Below are positions 53,526-62,446 of a stretch of DNA of 63,430 bases, piece by piece (position 1 is the stretch's first letter; each line of letters opens with the position of its first letter). Source of the DNA: Deltaproteobacteria bacterium (lineage in GTDB: Bacteria > Desulfobacterota > Binatia > UBA9968); contig VBKE01000037.1 of NCBI GenBank assembly GCA_005879605.1, forward strand, positions 1 to 63,430. The letters are read 5' to 3'. Position numbers and translations under genes: made by a program. The notes under the pieces were generated by a model that was not told the origin of the DNA, did no database searches, and saw only the letters and a list, made by a program, of their open reading frames with translations.

Positions 53526-53542
53526 GCTATTGAAATCATTGC

Positions 53543-54730
53543 TTACCGGTGAATCGCCAGGAAGGCGAAGACCTTCGCAGCGTCGAACACTTTGTTGAGC
53601 GAAACCAGATCATGATCGGTATGCTGAAAGCGGATATCGCGCGCGCCGTAATTGATCGCCTGAATTCCCCTGAAATTGAAAAGCCCGGTATCGTTTGCCG
53701 CGGTGGAAAAACTGTACGTCGGCTGTTGACCCGACACGGTTCGGATTGCGGCTTCCAAGGCCTGCACCACTTCAGCGTCCTTTTCCACCTCGCTCGGATA
53801 CATGAAATCCCGCGGCTGAACTTCGATCTCGAAGGGCGCGATCTTGCCGATGGTCTCCTCCATTTGCCGGATCGCCTTTCTCGGATCGTCTCCCGGAAGG
53901 AGCCGACGGTCGAACATGATCCGGCATTCGCTCTGAATCGTGTGGGTTGCCTTGGGAAAACTCTCGATAGCGTTGGGTGTCAAACTGACCTTTCCAAGTT
54001 CGGGGTGGGCCTTGTCTTCTGGATATGGCATCAACGGCCTTAACTTCTCCAAAATCTTCATCGCGCCTTCGATCGCGTTCACTCCCTCCCAGGGTCGGCT
54101 GCTGTGGGCCTGCTTGCCTTTGACGGTAACCAGGATATCGACCCGGCCCTTGTTGCCTAGTTGAATTTCCGGTGGACCATCGATGATGCACCAGTCGGCC
54201 TCAACGTTGTCATGATCCAGCACATGGGCGAGCGAATCGTGCCGTCCGGTCTCTCCCGCGGTGCTCACCACGAAATAGAGATCGCTTGGAAGCTCGACTT
54301 TAATCATTCCGAGGAATCGCGCCGCCGCCAGCATCGCCGCCAGGCTACCCTTTTGCTCACAAGCCCCGCGGCCCCAGACGCATTCGCCTTCCAGCTCGTA
54401 CGGGGCGCCATCGACGATTTCGCCCGAATAAGGATTCTGCATGCTGCTGGGGGCGGCGCTCATTGCGTAGCCAACGAGCATTAAACGATCCCCCCGTCCT
54501 CGGCCGTTGAGCCGCAGGACCAGGTTGCCTTTTTGATCGATCGAAGGATGGAGGCCCGCTCGTTCAAGTTCCGGTTTGATCACATCGCTGATCAAAGCCA
54601 AGACTCTCGGCTCAGCCTCGAGCAGCTCCGTCTGGGGACTGGCATGTTGAACCAGCCGCACCAGCAGCCGCTTGACGTCATCGTATTGAAGATTCTTTTC
54701 GATAATTTTCTTTGCCGTTTGCGCGTCCAT
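53543..54730 (-). CDS. M20-fold peptidase/amidohydrolase with altered metal-ligand motifs
   Basis: A 395-residue M20 (ArgE/DapE/carboxypeptidase G2-like) protein. The usual GHxD motif reads GYAMS, so the His and Asp are missing at Tyr88 and Met90. The bridging Asp in the next motif is Glu125 (GACEQKG), and the DEE motif reads TAGETG, lacking the catalytic-base Glu. The last motif HTDHD (metal His) is present. It may be inactive or use another chemistry. It is 5 bp after the permease gene, in an importer operon. Confidence 0.8.
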   Translation of the reverse strand: MDAQTAKKIIEKNLQYDDVKRLLVRLVQHASPQTELLEAEPRVLALISDVIKPELERAGLHPSIDQKGNLVLRLNGRGRGDRLMLVGYAMSAAPSSMQNPYSGEIVDGAPYELEGECVWGRGACEQKGSLAAMLAAARFLGMIKVELPSDLYFVVSTAGETGRHDSLAHVLDHDNVEADWCIIDGPPEIQLGNKGRVDILVTVKGKQAHSSRPWEGVNAIEGAMKILEKLRPLMPYPEDKAHPELGKVSLTPNAIESFPKATHTIQSECRIMFDRRLLPGDDPRKAIRQMEETIGKIAPFEIEVQPRDFMYPSEVEKDAEVVQALEAAIRTVSGQQPTYSFSTAANDTGLFNFRGIQAINYGARDIRFQHTDHDLVSLNKVFDAAKVFAFLAIHR

Positions 54731-54735
54731 AACAC

Positions 54736-56454
54736 TCAGTGTGCTTCAAATTGTTCGCCGACGTGGCCGAGACGACGGGCGGCGATAATCATGACAATAC
54801 AGATCCCACTGACGATGATCGCCAGCGAGCACATGGGCCCGAGATTGCCGTCCACGTAAAAGTGATAGAGCAAAGGGCCCAACGGTTCTGAGCTCGGCGA
54901 ATATAAAAAGATGGACGTGCTAAACTCACGCAGGTAGATCGTCGATAGGATGATCCAACCCGCAATGAAGCCGGGTCGAAGAAGCGGCAGTAAAATACGC
55001 CGGAAGGTGGTAAAAAATCCGGCGCCGCAAACCATGGAAGCCTGCGGCAAGTCATCGTGAAGCTGTACGATCGTGCTCGTCATCGCCCTCAGGCCGTAAG
55101 GCAAGAAGCGCGTGATGTAGCCTATGAGCAAAATCCACAAAGTCCCGTAAATCGGTAGCGGCACGTACACGTAGGTCCAAAGTAGACCGATAGCGAGTGC
55201 GGTTCCCGGAAAAGCCCACGGGATAAAAGTCAACCCTTCGATCACTCCGCGCCCGGCCGTTTTCGTCTTGGTCGTTACCCACGCGGTGACGGTGGCTAGC
55301 AGCATGCACAATGTGGCTCCGGACACCGCCAGCATCAGGCTATTCTGCAACGCTCGATAGGTGCGCGAATCGGTCAGATTCGACTTGTAATTATCCAGAG
55401 TCAGCAGCTCCCAAGTCTTGGGACCTGGGACATGAACGTAAGTGATTACGGAAACGTAGATCAATACGAGGAAAGGCAAGATGACGATCAGGAGAAGAAT
55501 CAGCCCGGCGATTCCCGCCGCTAGATAGCGCCACTTGCCGAGATCGATGATCGTGGGCCGATAGCCGCGGCCGGTAACCGTCACGTATCGCTCGGACCTT
55601 TGGGTCAACCGCCGGTAAAAGAAAACGAATAACATCGTGATCAGCAGCAGCGAAACCCCGTAGGTGGCAGCCAAGTTTTGGTTCGGTGGAAATGCTCCGA
55701 CCGCCTCCCGGTAAATCTTGGTCGTAAAAACCTCGATTCGCGCGGGAAGGGCTATGATGGCCGGCGTTTCGAAGCTTTCAATGGCGCGGACAAAATTCAA
55801 CATGCCGGCTGCCAGCAAAGCGGGTCGCACAATTGGAAAGGTAATGCGCCGCGCGATCTGCAGATTGCTCGAACCGGCCACTCTGGCCGATTCTTCGAGG
55901 GATGGGTCCATCGAGTAAAGCGACGCGGAAACGATCAAGAACGCCAGCGGCGTCGTGATGAGCGCCTCGACAAATATCATGCCCCACAGTGAATAAATAT
56001 TTAGCGGCGCGTTTTCGAGATCGAGAAGCTGCATCAAAAATCGGTTGATCAAACCGGTTCGCGGACTCAGCAATACGGTCCAAGCGACGGCGAGCATCAC
56101 CGGGGGAAAGATATTAGGAATAATCGCGGTCAGCTCGAAAGCTTTTCTGAAGGGAGCATTGGTGCGAATCGCGATCCATGCGAGCGTCGCCGCCAGCACG
56201 GTCGACAGAATCGAAGAGCCGGCGGCGAAAATAAACGAATTCCACAACAGCTGATAGGTGAGCGGGTCAGCATACGCGCTTTCATAATGGGCCAAGGTAA
56301 ACTTACCCGGAACCCCCAGTGGCTTACTGAGAAAACTGCCGTAGAAAAGCATCAACGTCGGGGAGAGGCTCAAGTAGCCAATAATGATCCCGATGAAGAC
56401 AACCACCGCGAGCTGCGGGTCGCGGCGAAAAGACTCCAAGGACCGGCTTGACAA
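54736..56454 (-). CDS. Iron(III)-type ABC transporter permease, two fused domains
   Basis: A tandem permease of about 572 residues, FbpB/ThiP-like, with ~12 hydrophobic helices and two EAA loops (ARVAGSSNLQIARRITFP and ASMVCGAGFFTTFRRILLP). It transports ferric iron or a small cation/amine in its family. A TTG at 56454 with AAGGGCG upstream is chosen, because the ORF start at 56556 has no ribosome-binding site and would place a strong hairpin in the coding region. The binding-protein gene lies upstream; no ATPase gene is adjacent. Confidence 0.82.
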   Translation of the reverse strand: MSSRSLESFRRDPQLAVVVFIGIIIGYLSLSPTLMLFYGSFLSKPLGVPGKFTLAHYESAYADPLTYQLLWNSFIFAAGSSILSTVLAATLAWIAIRTNAPFRKAFELTAIIPNIFPPVMLAVAWTVLLSPRTGLINRFLMQLLDLENAPLNIYSLWGMIFVEALITTPLAFLIVSASLYSMDPSLEESARVAGSSNLQIARRITFPIVRPALLAAGMLNFVRAIESFETPAIIALPARIEVFTTKIYREAVGAFPPNQNLAATYGVSLLLITMLFVFFYRRLTQRSERYVTVTGRGYRPTIIDLGKWRYLAAGIAGLILLLIVILPFLVLIYVSVITYVHVPGPKTWELLTLDNYKSNLTDSRTYRALQNSLMLAVSGATLCMLLATVTAWVTTKTKTAGRGVIEGLTFIPWAFPGTALAIGLLWTYVYVPLPIYGTLWILLIGYITRFLPYGLRAMTSTIVQLHDDLPQASMVCGAGFFTTFRRILLPLLRPGFIAGWIILSTIYLREFSTSIFLYSPSSEPLGPLLYHFYVDGNLGPMCSLAIIVSGICIVMIIAARRLGHVGEQFEAH

Positions 56455-56493
56455 CGCGCCCTTGATTCTTTCGCCGGATGCAACACGGTCGCG

Positions 56494-56535
56494 AAAAAAC
56501 GAAAGGGGCCGGCCAATTATCGGCCAGTCCCCTTT
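56494..56535 (-). terminator. Rho-independent-type hairpin between binding-protein and permease genes
   Basis: On the minus strand AAAGGGG...GGCC pairs with GGCC...CCCCTTT around a 7-base loop, followed by CGTTTTTT. It lies 34 bases after the binding-protein stop. It could attenuate transcription, giving more binding protein than permease, which is common in ABC import operons. Confidence 0.7.
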
Positions 56536-56568
56536 TCCATGGTTCATAGCGTGCAAAAGACCGGAATG

Positions 56569-57591
56569 TTATTTGCCGAAGAAAATATCCCGGAACGTAC
56601 CAGTCATCAGCTTTTTAAACTCTTCTTCAGACGGGTTGTCCATGAAGACCATCCGCGGAGCCACCTTGTCGGCGTCTTTGATCGGCGGATAAACTCCCGG
56701 CGCCAAGACAAACTCCCCGTCTTCGGCTATGTCTTTTTGCCCCTCGGGCGTGCACGCGAAATCGATATAAAGCTTGGCCGCGTTCATGTGAGTCGCCTTG
56801 CCGCTCAGGCTCATATAGTTTGGATCGGTCAAATACTTATCCATGGGAACATAACTGACCGGTCCTTTATACTGCTTAATGTATTTTATATAGGTAATGC
56901 CGACCAAAGCTTCCCCCTTAATGATCGTCGTTGTCACCGGCGCCAGCGACTCCACCAAGATCGGCTTTTGCTTTGCCAAGGCTTTGACGTAATCCAGCCA
57001 TTTATCGCCCTTGAACTTTTCTAGATTCCGGAGAAACTGCGCGGTCGTCGTGTGACGGGTCGGATCGGGGATTGAAAGTTTTCCCGTCCATTTAGGGTTG
57101 AGCAAGTCATCCAAAGTTTTCGGAATCTCATTCGGCTTCACAAGCTCCGTATTGTAAAGAATGCTGATGGGTAACACGCGCCATGGGGTAATCAGGGCGT
57201 CTCTTTCTTTAAACTGAGCCGGAAATTTTTCGGCGGCCGGCGGCACGTACTTGGCGAAAAGCCCTTCCTCTTTCATGATCAGTTGTACGCCGCGGTTACC
57301 TTCGACCACGTCAAAGCCCGGCCGTCCGGCGCGCCACTCCGATAGCGCCCGCTCGGAAACTTGCGTCGAAGAGCCACGCCAGTATTCGACGTCAATGCCA
57401 TATTTCTTTTTGAAGGCCTGATGCAGCCCTTCCATCGCCTGCGGCACGACGGAACCATACACGACGACTTTGCCTTCTTTTTTGCCCGCTTCGACATTCG
57501 CCTGCTGCGCAAATGCGCTACTGGACGCCAGGTAAGCTATGATGGCAACGATTTCCCAAACCCGAATCCAGCAATTCATCACTCGCCTCAC
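56569..57591 (-). CDS. Iron(III)-type periplasmic binding protein
   Basis: A 340-residue extracellular binding protein of the AfuA/FbpA or putrescine type. The GTG at 57591 with AAGGAG six bases upstream fits best; an ATG at 57579 is also possible. Signal peptide cleavage is near AFA-Q. Features include KEGKVVVYGSVVPQAMEGL, LLNPKWTGKLSIPDPT and the terminal LMTGTFRDIFFGK. The Tyr pair of FbpA is not obvious, so the ligand is uncertain. It is upstream of the permease. Confidence 0.82.
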   Translation of the reverse strand: MRRVMNCWIRVWEIVAIIAYLASSSAFAQQANVEAGKKEGKVVVYGSVVPQAMEGLHQAFKKKYGIDVEYWRGSSTQVSERALSEWRAGRPGFDVVEGNRGVQLIMKEEGLFAKYVPPAAEKFPAQFKERDALITPWRVLPISILYNTELVKPNEIPKTLDDLLNPKWTGKLSIPDPTRHTTTAQFLRNLEKFKGDKWLDYVKALAKQKPILVESLAPVTTTIIKGEALVGITYIKYIKQYKGPVSYVPMDKYLTDPNYMSLSGKATHMNAAKLYIDFACTPEGQKDIAEDGEFVLAPGVYPPIKDADKVAPRMVFMDNPSEEEFKKLMTGTFRDIFFGK

Positions 57592-57771
57592 GGAAGTCTC
57601 CTTTCGAACCCAAAGCAAAATAATAAGTATAGGCCGTAAAGCCCTAAGTCAAGGCCGAAAAAGAGTGGTCGACTCACGACATCGGACAGCTCTGCGGAAA
57701 ATAAACAGATCATCTCGGATAATCTCGTCCGCGCGGAATGACGAAACTTGCGCGCCATAGCTTTGCTTACG

Positions 57772-57801
57772 TTGACAGTCCGTAGTCAAAGCCGCTATAC
57801 C
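57772..57801 (+). promoter_or_regulatory. Sigma70-type promoter for the binding-protein pair
   Basis: TTGACA at 57772-57777 and TATACC at 57796-57801 are 18 bases apart. A leader of ~60 bases leads to the strong AGGAGGAACT before the ATG at 57864. Confidence 0.6.
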
Positions 57802-57863
57802 GGCGATGGTTGAACGGTTCGCTCTACAGTTGTTTGCCGTTAAGACGAAACTCAGGAGGAACT

Positions 57864-58916
57864 ATGAAAAGAGATCGTTCTTACATTGCATGGCGGTTAT
57901 GTACTCAACTGGCAAACCTGATAGCGATCTGTGGCTTGATGGCGCCTCTAACGGCGAGCGCGAATCCATACCTGGCTAAACCCGGTGAGTCATCGGTGAC
58001 CGCGCACGTTTCCACTTGCGCCAATTCCGGCGGCTTCATCCATCTCTACACGGCCATCGACAGCGGTCTCTTTGACAAGTACGGTCTCAAGGTCGATCAA
58101 AGATTTATTAGCGGGAGCGCGATGAACCTCGCGGCTTTGTCGGCTGATGAGATCCAATTTGTTTACTGTGCCGCAGACGGCACGATTCCCGGATTGGCCA
58201 GTGGCGTCGACGGCAAACTGGTGGCCTCACCGCTCATTGGTTTGCCTTACGTGCTTTTGGCCCAGAAGGATATCAAGCGGCTCGAGGATCTTAAGGGAAA
58301 AAGCATCGGTGTGTCTAAGGCCGGAGACCTGGATGACCGGCTGATGAAGACTCTCCTCAAGAAATACAATCTTACGGCGGACGTCCAGATCCGGCCCATC
58401 GGGGGTAGCCAATCGGAACGATACAGCGCGATGATGGGAGGCATTATTCAAGCGGCGCCCGTTACACCACCGTTGAATGCCCTGGGAAAGAAGGACGGCC
58501 TCAATAATATTTACAACCTCAAGGATTTAAACCTGCCTTTCATATACAGCTCCGTGCACGCTAGCTCCAAATTGCTCAAAGAGAGACCGCCACTTGTGCA
58601 ACGGTTTGTTGCGGCAATGGCGGAGTCCGTCTATTTCGTGGAAAAGAATCCGGACAAGGCGAAAGCCTCGCTCAGCAAAGTACTTAAAATCTCCGAGCCG
58701 GAAATTCTCCAGTCGGCGTACGAGGCCTACGCCGTATCTTTGATCAACCGATCGATGATGGTTCCCGCCAACGCGGTCGCAGAAGCCGTCGATGTGGCGC
58801 GTGAGAATGGCACGAATGTGCGGAAAAAGCCGGCAGAGCTTTTTGATAACAGCTTCGCCGAGCAGTTGCAGAAGAGTGGCTTTCTCAAAGAGCTCTGGGG
58901 CGCCGAGGTTCGTTAG
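57864..58916 (+). CDS. NMT1/THI5-type ABC substrate-binding protein, orphan
   Basis: A ~350-residue periplasmic binding protein. The ATG at 57864 is preceded by AGGAGG; the longer frame at 57810 lacks a site. The signal peptide is cleaved near ASA-N. Family motifs include IDSGLFDKYGLKVD, LKGKSIGVSKAGDLDDR and the terminal LQKSGFLKELWG. It is 8 bp before a second binding protein and shares its promoter. No transporter follows; the ligand is unknown. Confidence 0.85.
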   Translation: MKRDRSYIAWRLCTQLANLIAICGLMAPLTASANPYLAKPGESSVTAHVSTCANSGGFIHLYTAIDSGLFDKYGLKVDQRFISGSAMNLAALSADEIQFVYCAADGTIPGLASGVDGKLVASPLIGLPYVLLAQKDIKRLEDLKGKSIGVSKAGDLDDRLMKTLLKKYNLTADVQIRPIGGSQSERYSAMMGGIIQAAPVTPPLNALGKKDGLNNIYNLKDLNLPFIYSSVHASSKLLKERPPLVQRFVAAMAESVYFVEKNPDKAKASLSKVLKISEPEILQSAYEAYAVSLINRSMMVPANAVAEAVDVARENGTNVRKKPAELFDNSFAEQLQKSGFLKELWGAEVR

Positions 58917-58924
58917 CTTCGCCA

Positions 58925-59914
58925 ATGCTTAGAAGACTCCTAGCACTGCTTTTTGCATCGGCAGCGTTATTTTGCCTTGGCGGTTCTGCCCTCGCTCAAG
59001 AAAGGATCCGCATCGCCTGGGCGGGCGCGAGTCCCGCCAACAGCGCCATCTGGATTATTCAAGAAAAAAAATTACTTCAGAAGCAGGGCGTCGCGCCCGA
59101 AATCATAAGCATAAGCGCAAGTCCCACCGTCCTTCAGGCCTTGCTCGCCGGAGAAATCGATGTCTCCGCCACCTCGGTGGCCACACTGGTTAGCTCTCGG
59201 CTCGCCGGCGCCGACACAGTCATGATTCTTGGCATCGTCCGGACCTTCGTCGATCACATCATCGCGGCACAGGGCATTACGAGTGTGGAACAGCTCAAGG
59301 GAAAAGTAGGCGGAGTGAATCGCATAGGCAGCACTTCCGATATAGGTCTACGCTTCGCCCTGAGGCGGCTAGGACTAGATCCGGAGCGCGACACGAGGAT
59401 CATTACCGCCGGAGGCAATCCCGAAAGATTCGCCGCGCTGTCAAAAGGAGTGATTCAATTCACCATCATCCCGGAACCTTTCGTGCGCGAGGCATTGAGA
59501 TTAGGCTTCAAAGATCTTTTCGATATCGGCTCTTTGAAAATACCCTTCTGGTGGAACGGCGTCCTGTCACGCGAGGCGATTGTCAAAGCAAAGCGCCCGG
59601 TATTATTGAAGTTCGCTCGCGCCATGATCGAGGCGATTCACTTCAACAAAACCAACAAGGAAGAGGCAAAGGCAATCTGGGGAAGGAACCTACGCATCTC
59701 AGACCCCGCGGGCCTAGAACGGGCCTACCAAGCCTACACCGCTGCGTATCCCGACAATCTGTTGCCGACGCCGGAGGGAGTCAAAACCCTCCTTGACGAT
59801 TTAGCTGCGCGCGATCCCAAGGCCGCAGCGGCAGATCCGAAGGCATTTGTCGATGGGAGCCTCGTACGGGAAGTCGAAGCCTCGGGTTTTATCAAGCAGC
59901 TTTACACGAGATAG
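58925..59914 (+). CDS. NMT1/THI5-type ABC substrate-binding protein, orphan
   Basis: A 329-residue binding protein with signal peptide (cleavage near ALA-Q) and blocks IIQEKKLLQKQGVAPEI, LLAGEIDVSATSVATLVSSRLAGAD, VEQLKGKVGGVNRIGSTSD. The end, VEASGFIKQLYTR, is conserved with the protein encoded at 38118. It follows its neighbour after 8 bp, so both are co-expressed. Confidence 0.87.
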   Translation: MLRRLLALLFASAALFCLGGSALAQERIRIAWAGASPANSAIWIIQEKKLLQKQGVAPEIISISASPTVLQALLAGEIDVSATSVATLVSSRLAGADTVMILGIVRTFVDHIIAAQGITSVEQLKGKVGGVNRIGSTSDIGLRFALRRLGLDPERDTRIITAGGNPERFAALSKGVIQFTIIPEPFVREALRLGFKDLFDIGSLKIPFWWNGVLSREAIVKAKRPVLLKFARAMIEAIHFNKTNKEEAKAIWGRNLRISDPAGLERAYQAYTAAYPDNLLPTPEGVKTLLDDLAARDPKAAAADPKAFVDGSLVREVEASGFIKQLYTR

Positions 59915-59944
59915 GCGCGCAACACCTACCGAGTGAAAAATTGC

Positions 59945-59969
59945 AGTACTGGAGTGGTGGAGTATTGGA
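59945..59969. repeat. TGGAGT-type repeat, half copy
   Basis: CAGTACTGGAGTGGTGGAGT and further TATTGG match the repeat unit of 45035-45104. It lies just before the amidohydrolase stop. Confidence 0.5.
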
Positions 59970-59974
59970 CTACC

Positions 59975-61294
59975 TTAAGCGTAGCGCGACATGGTGGTCG
60001 GCTGATACTCATCGGGCGCCCGAGTGACAACCAGCTGTGGCTCGATGCCGTACAATCGCCGCGCGTTGCCGCCGAGCATTTTTTCTTGAACCTCCTGGGG
60101 AACTTTCCACTTGTTCATGTGATCGACCGCCTCCCATACGTCGGAAGCGTCGAGATGGGGCATGTCCGAAGACCACAGGCCGATATCTTCGTAGAGATCC
60201 CAAAGTCGAAACGTCATTTCCTCGTCGCTCTCAAAAGCGATGTAACAGCTCTTGTAGAAAACCTCGTGCGGATCGCCAATTTTTTCTCCCAGATGCCGGT
60301 ATAACTCGATATAAGTCTCGGCTTTCTCGAGCACCAACGGCAGCCAGCTTGAGTTGGACTCCAGGATCGCCACTTTGAGGCGCGGGAATTTTTCCAGCCA
60401 TCCGGTCATCAAAACCACTCCGGTCCACGTCATGGCCTCGGCGATGAAGCCGTAGGCCGCGTCGCCAGCTTGTTTCGATCCCATGATCTGCATGATGTTG
60501 GCAACGAACTGCCCCGGTGAATAAACCAACACGTCTTCATCGGCAAACAACCGTTTCCTGTCAGATCCCATGCGTTCTCCCAGGCCGGGAGTCATGGCCT
60601 CGCCCCGCGAGGGAAACGTATGCATTCCAAGCACCATGCCCAGCGCTTCAAACTCGCGCCACAGCGGATCGAACTCCGGGAAAGTCGGATACTTGTTATG
60701 GGCAATGATCGGACGAACCAACGCCGACTTGAAACCGCGCTCGGCGACCCGCCGTAGTTCTTCGATCGCATAGTCAATGTTTTGTATCGGCAGAACCGCC
60801 GCCGGATAGAGTCGCTTCGAATCCGCGTTGCAATAGTCATAGACCCAGTCGTTGTAGGCTCGCGCGCAAATTTGCGCGGCCTCGGCGTTATCCACGAGAG
60901 GGAGATAGACAAAAGTCGACGGAAAAATCATCACCTGGTCAATGCCGGCCGCGTCCATGTCCTTCAGCCGCGCATGCGGGTCTCGGGCACTGGCGTTTCG
61001 CCCGATCTTTTCATCCCACTCCTTCGTTCCCGGTTGTGTGGCGCCGATAATTTTTTTTGTCAGGCCAGGATGCCAGGTCTCGCCCGGATACTTCCATTTG
61101 CCCGGGTCTCTGAAACTGATTTTTGAATTGCGCACCAAGATCAGACGGTCGGCGTCCCGATAAAAATGAGTTTTAGCAAAATGCTGTTGGTCCCGCGGAA
61201 TGTACTGGTCCCAGATCTCGGGCGGCTCGTAGATGTGGCTGTCGCAATCAAAAACGGGAAAACTCTTTTGCCTGCCTTTAGCCGTATATGCCAT
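59975..61294 (-). CDS. Amidohydrolase (ACMSD/amidohydrolase-2 type)
   Basis: A 439-residue TIM-barrel metal hydrolase or decarboxylase. It begins FPVFDCDSHIYEPPEIWDQY, where DxH replaces the usual HxH as in related family members, and includes the HTFPSRG and SSDMPHLDAS motifs (metal His and Asp). GGAGGCAAGC precedes the ATG. The reaction could be decarboxylation of an aromatic acid or hydrolysis. It is downstream of two alpha/beta hydrolases on the same strand. Confidence 0.87.
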   Translation of the reverse strand: MAYTAKGRQKSFPVFDCDSHIYEPPEIWDQYIPRDQQHFAKTHFYRDADRLILVRNSKISFRDPGKWKYPGETWHPGLTKKIIGATQPGTKEWDEKIGRNASARDPHARLKDMDAAGIDQVMIFPSTFVYLPLVDNAEAAQICARAYNDWVYDYCNADSKRLYPAAVLPIQNIDYAIEELRRVAERGFKSALVRPIIAHNKYPTFPEFDPLWREFEALGMVLGMHTFPSRGEAMTPGLGERMGSDRKRLFADEDVLVYSPGQFVANIMQIMGSKQAGDAAYGFIAEAMTWTGVVLMTGWLEKFPRLKVAILESNSSWLPLVLEKAETYIELYRHLGEKIGDPHEVFYKSCYIAFESDEEMTFRLWDLYEDIGLWSSDMPHLDASDVWEAVDHMNKWKVPQEVQEKMLGGNARRLYGIEPQLVVTRAPDEYQPTTMSRYA

Positions 61295-61380
61295 GCTTGC
61301 CTCCTTCGTAAATAAGACAGGATTCTCAGGTCGTGGCTAAATTCCGCTCAGATGCTTCACGGAGTTTACCCTGATGGGGA

Positions 61381-61470
61381 TTGGATCCTTCGCTACCGCC
61401 CAGGATGACACTGAAAGGTTTAGGATGACAAGCTTCGCAAGCGTCATTCTGAGCAGAGCGAAGAATCTGC
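61381..61470. repeat. Short dispersed-repeat region, family B-like
   Basis: Segments GTCATTCTGAGCAGAGCG, AGGATGAC and AGAATCTGCG match the ends of the 45967 repeat, in a looser arrangement with an inner copy of AGGATGACA. No gene lies in the 287 bases between the amidohydrolase and the hydrolase gene. Confidence 0.55.
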
Positions 61471-61581
61471 GTTCTTGTTTGTTGCATACTTCAAATGGGC
61501 GACTATTGATAATGCCAGCGGTTGATCTGCACTTTGCATACCCTTGCTTCAGCCGCATCCTCAAGAGACCGGTCTGACGTT

Positions 61582-62394
61582 TTAGTTCCCTTGCAGAAAT
61601 TCTCTTATGATACCGTGAACCTTTTCCGGCTCCGAAAAAAAGTAACTATGTCGCTCACCCGGGAGAACGACTAACTTGGAATCCGGAACCCCCTTCGCCA
61701 GGATGTCGGCGCCGGCGCGATGCGACATGTCGCTCACCACGAAATGATCATTGTCGCCGACCAAGATAAGGGTTGGAACCTTGATCTCTTTCAATCGACC
61801 GCTGGTGTCATGCTCCTGTCGCGCGAGGACGTGGCGGAAGTAAAATTCCACCGGGCACAGATTGGCCATGCGTACCTTTAAATAGTTCTCGATGAGGTCC
61901 ATATGCTGCCGGGCGTAAGACTCCGTCCAGCCCACAACGATGGTGTGATCTCGGACATATTTTTCGTAGCCCATCTCCACCATCTCTTTGGCGATGCGTA
62001 GCGGAATTCCTCTCTCCCCGGGATGCGCCGCGCCGCTGGAAGCAAGAATCAACTTGCTTACTTTGCGCGGATAATCCAGCGCGAGGAGCTGCGCCACCCT
62101 TCCGCCCATGGAATGACCGCACACCACAGCGCCCTCGAGCCCGAGTTGATCGAGAACGGCCGCTGCATCAGAGGCGAAAGTGTCCGTGCTGTACTTCGCG
62201 GAAGGCTTACCGGATAAACCTGTGCCACGATAATCGAAGATGACGACCCGGTGATCCCGCGCAAACTCCGGAACCTGATAGATTTTCCACACTGCGCCGT
62301 CACAGGCGGTTTCGCTAAGAAATAAAAACGGCGCCCCCTCGCCGAAAACCTCGTAATAAATGTCCACATCGTCTTTGGCTTTAACGTAGGGCAT
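61582..62394 (-). CDS. Alpha/beta hydrolase
   Basis: A 270-residue alpha/beta hydrolase with elbow GHSMGG, Asp in GDNDHF and His in ERHSYFF. It starts at the ATG at 62394, with GAGGAGG upstream; the GTG at 62409 would sit on the ribosome-binding site itself. It is a close paralogue of the next gene upstream and an intact copy of it. Likely an esterase/lactonase or ring-fission hydrolase. Confidence 0.9.
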   Translation of the reverse strand: MPYVKAKDDVDIYYEVFGEGAPFLFLSETACDGAVWKIYQVPEFARDHRVVIFDYRGTGLSGKPSAKYSTDTFASDAAAVLDQLGLEGAVVCGHSMGGRVAQLLALDYPRKVSKLILASSGAAHPGERGIPLRIAKEMVEMGYEKYVRDHTIVVGWTESYARQHMDLIENYLKVRMANLCPVEFYFRHVLARQEHDTSGRLKEIKVPTLILVGDNDHFVVSDMSHRAGADILAKGVPDSKLVVLPGERHSYFFSEPEKVHGIIREFLQGN

Positions 62395-62446
62395 GAGAAA
62401 CCTCCTCACCTGTCACTCTAATGCAACCGACACTAGTGTCCTGTAA

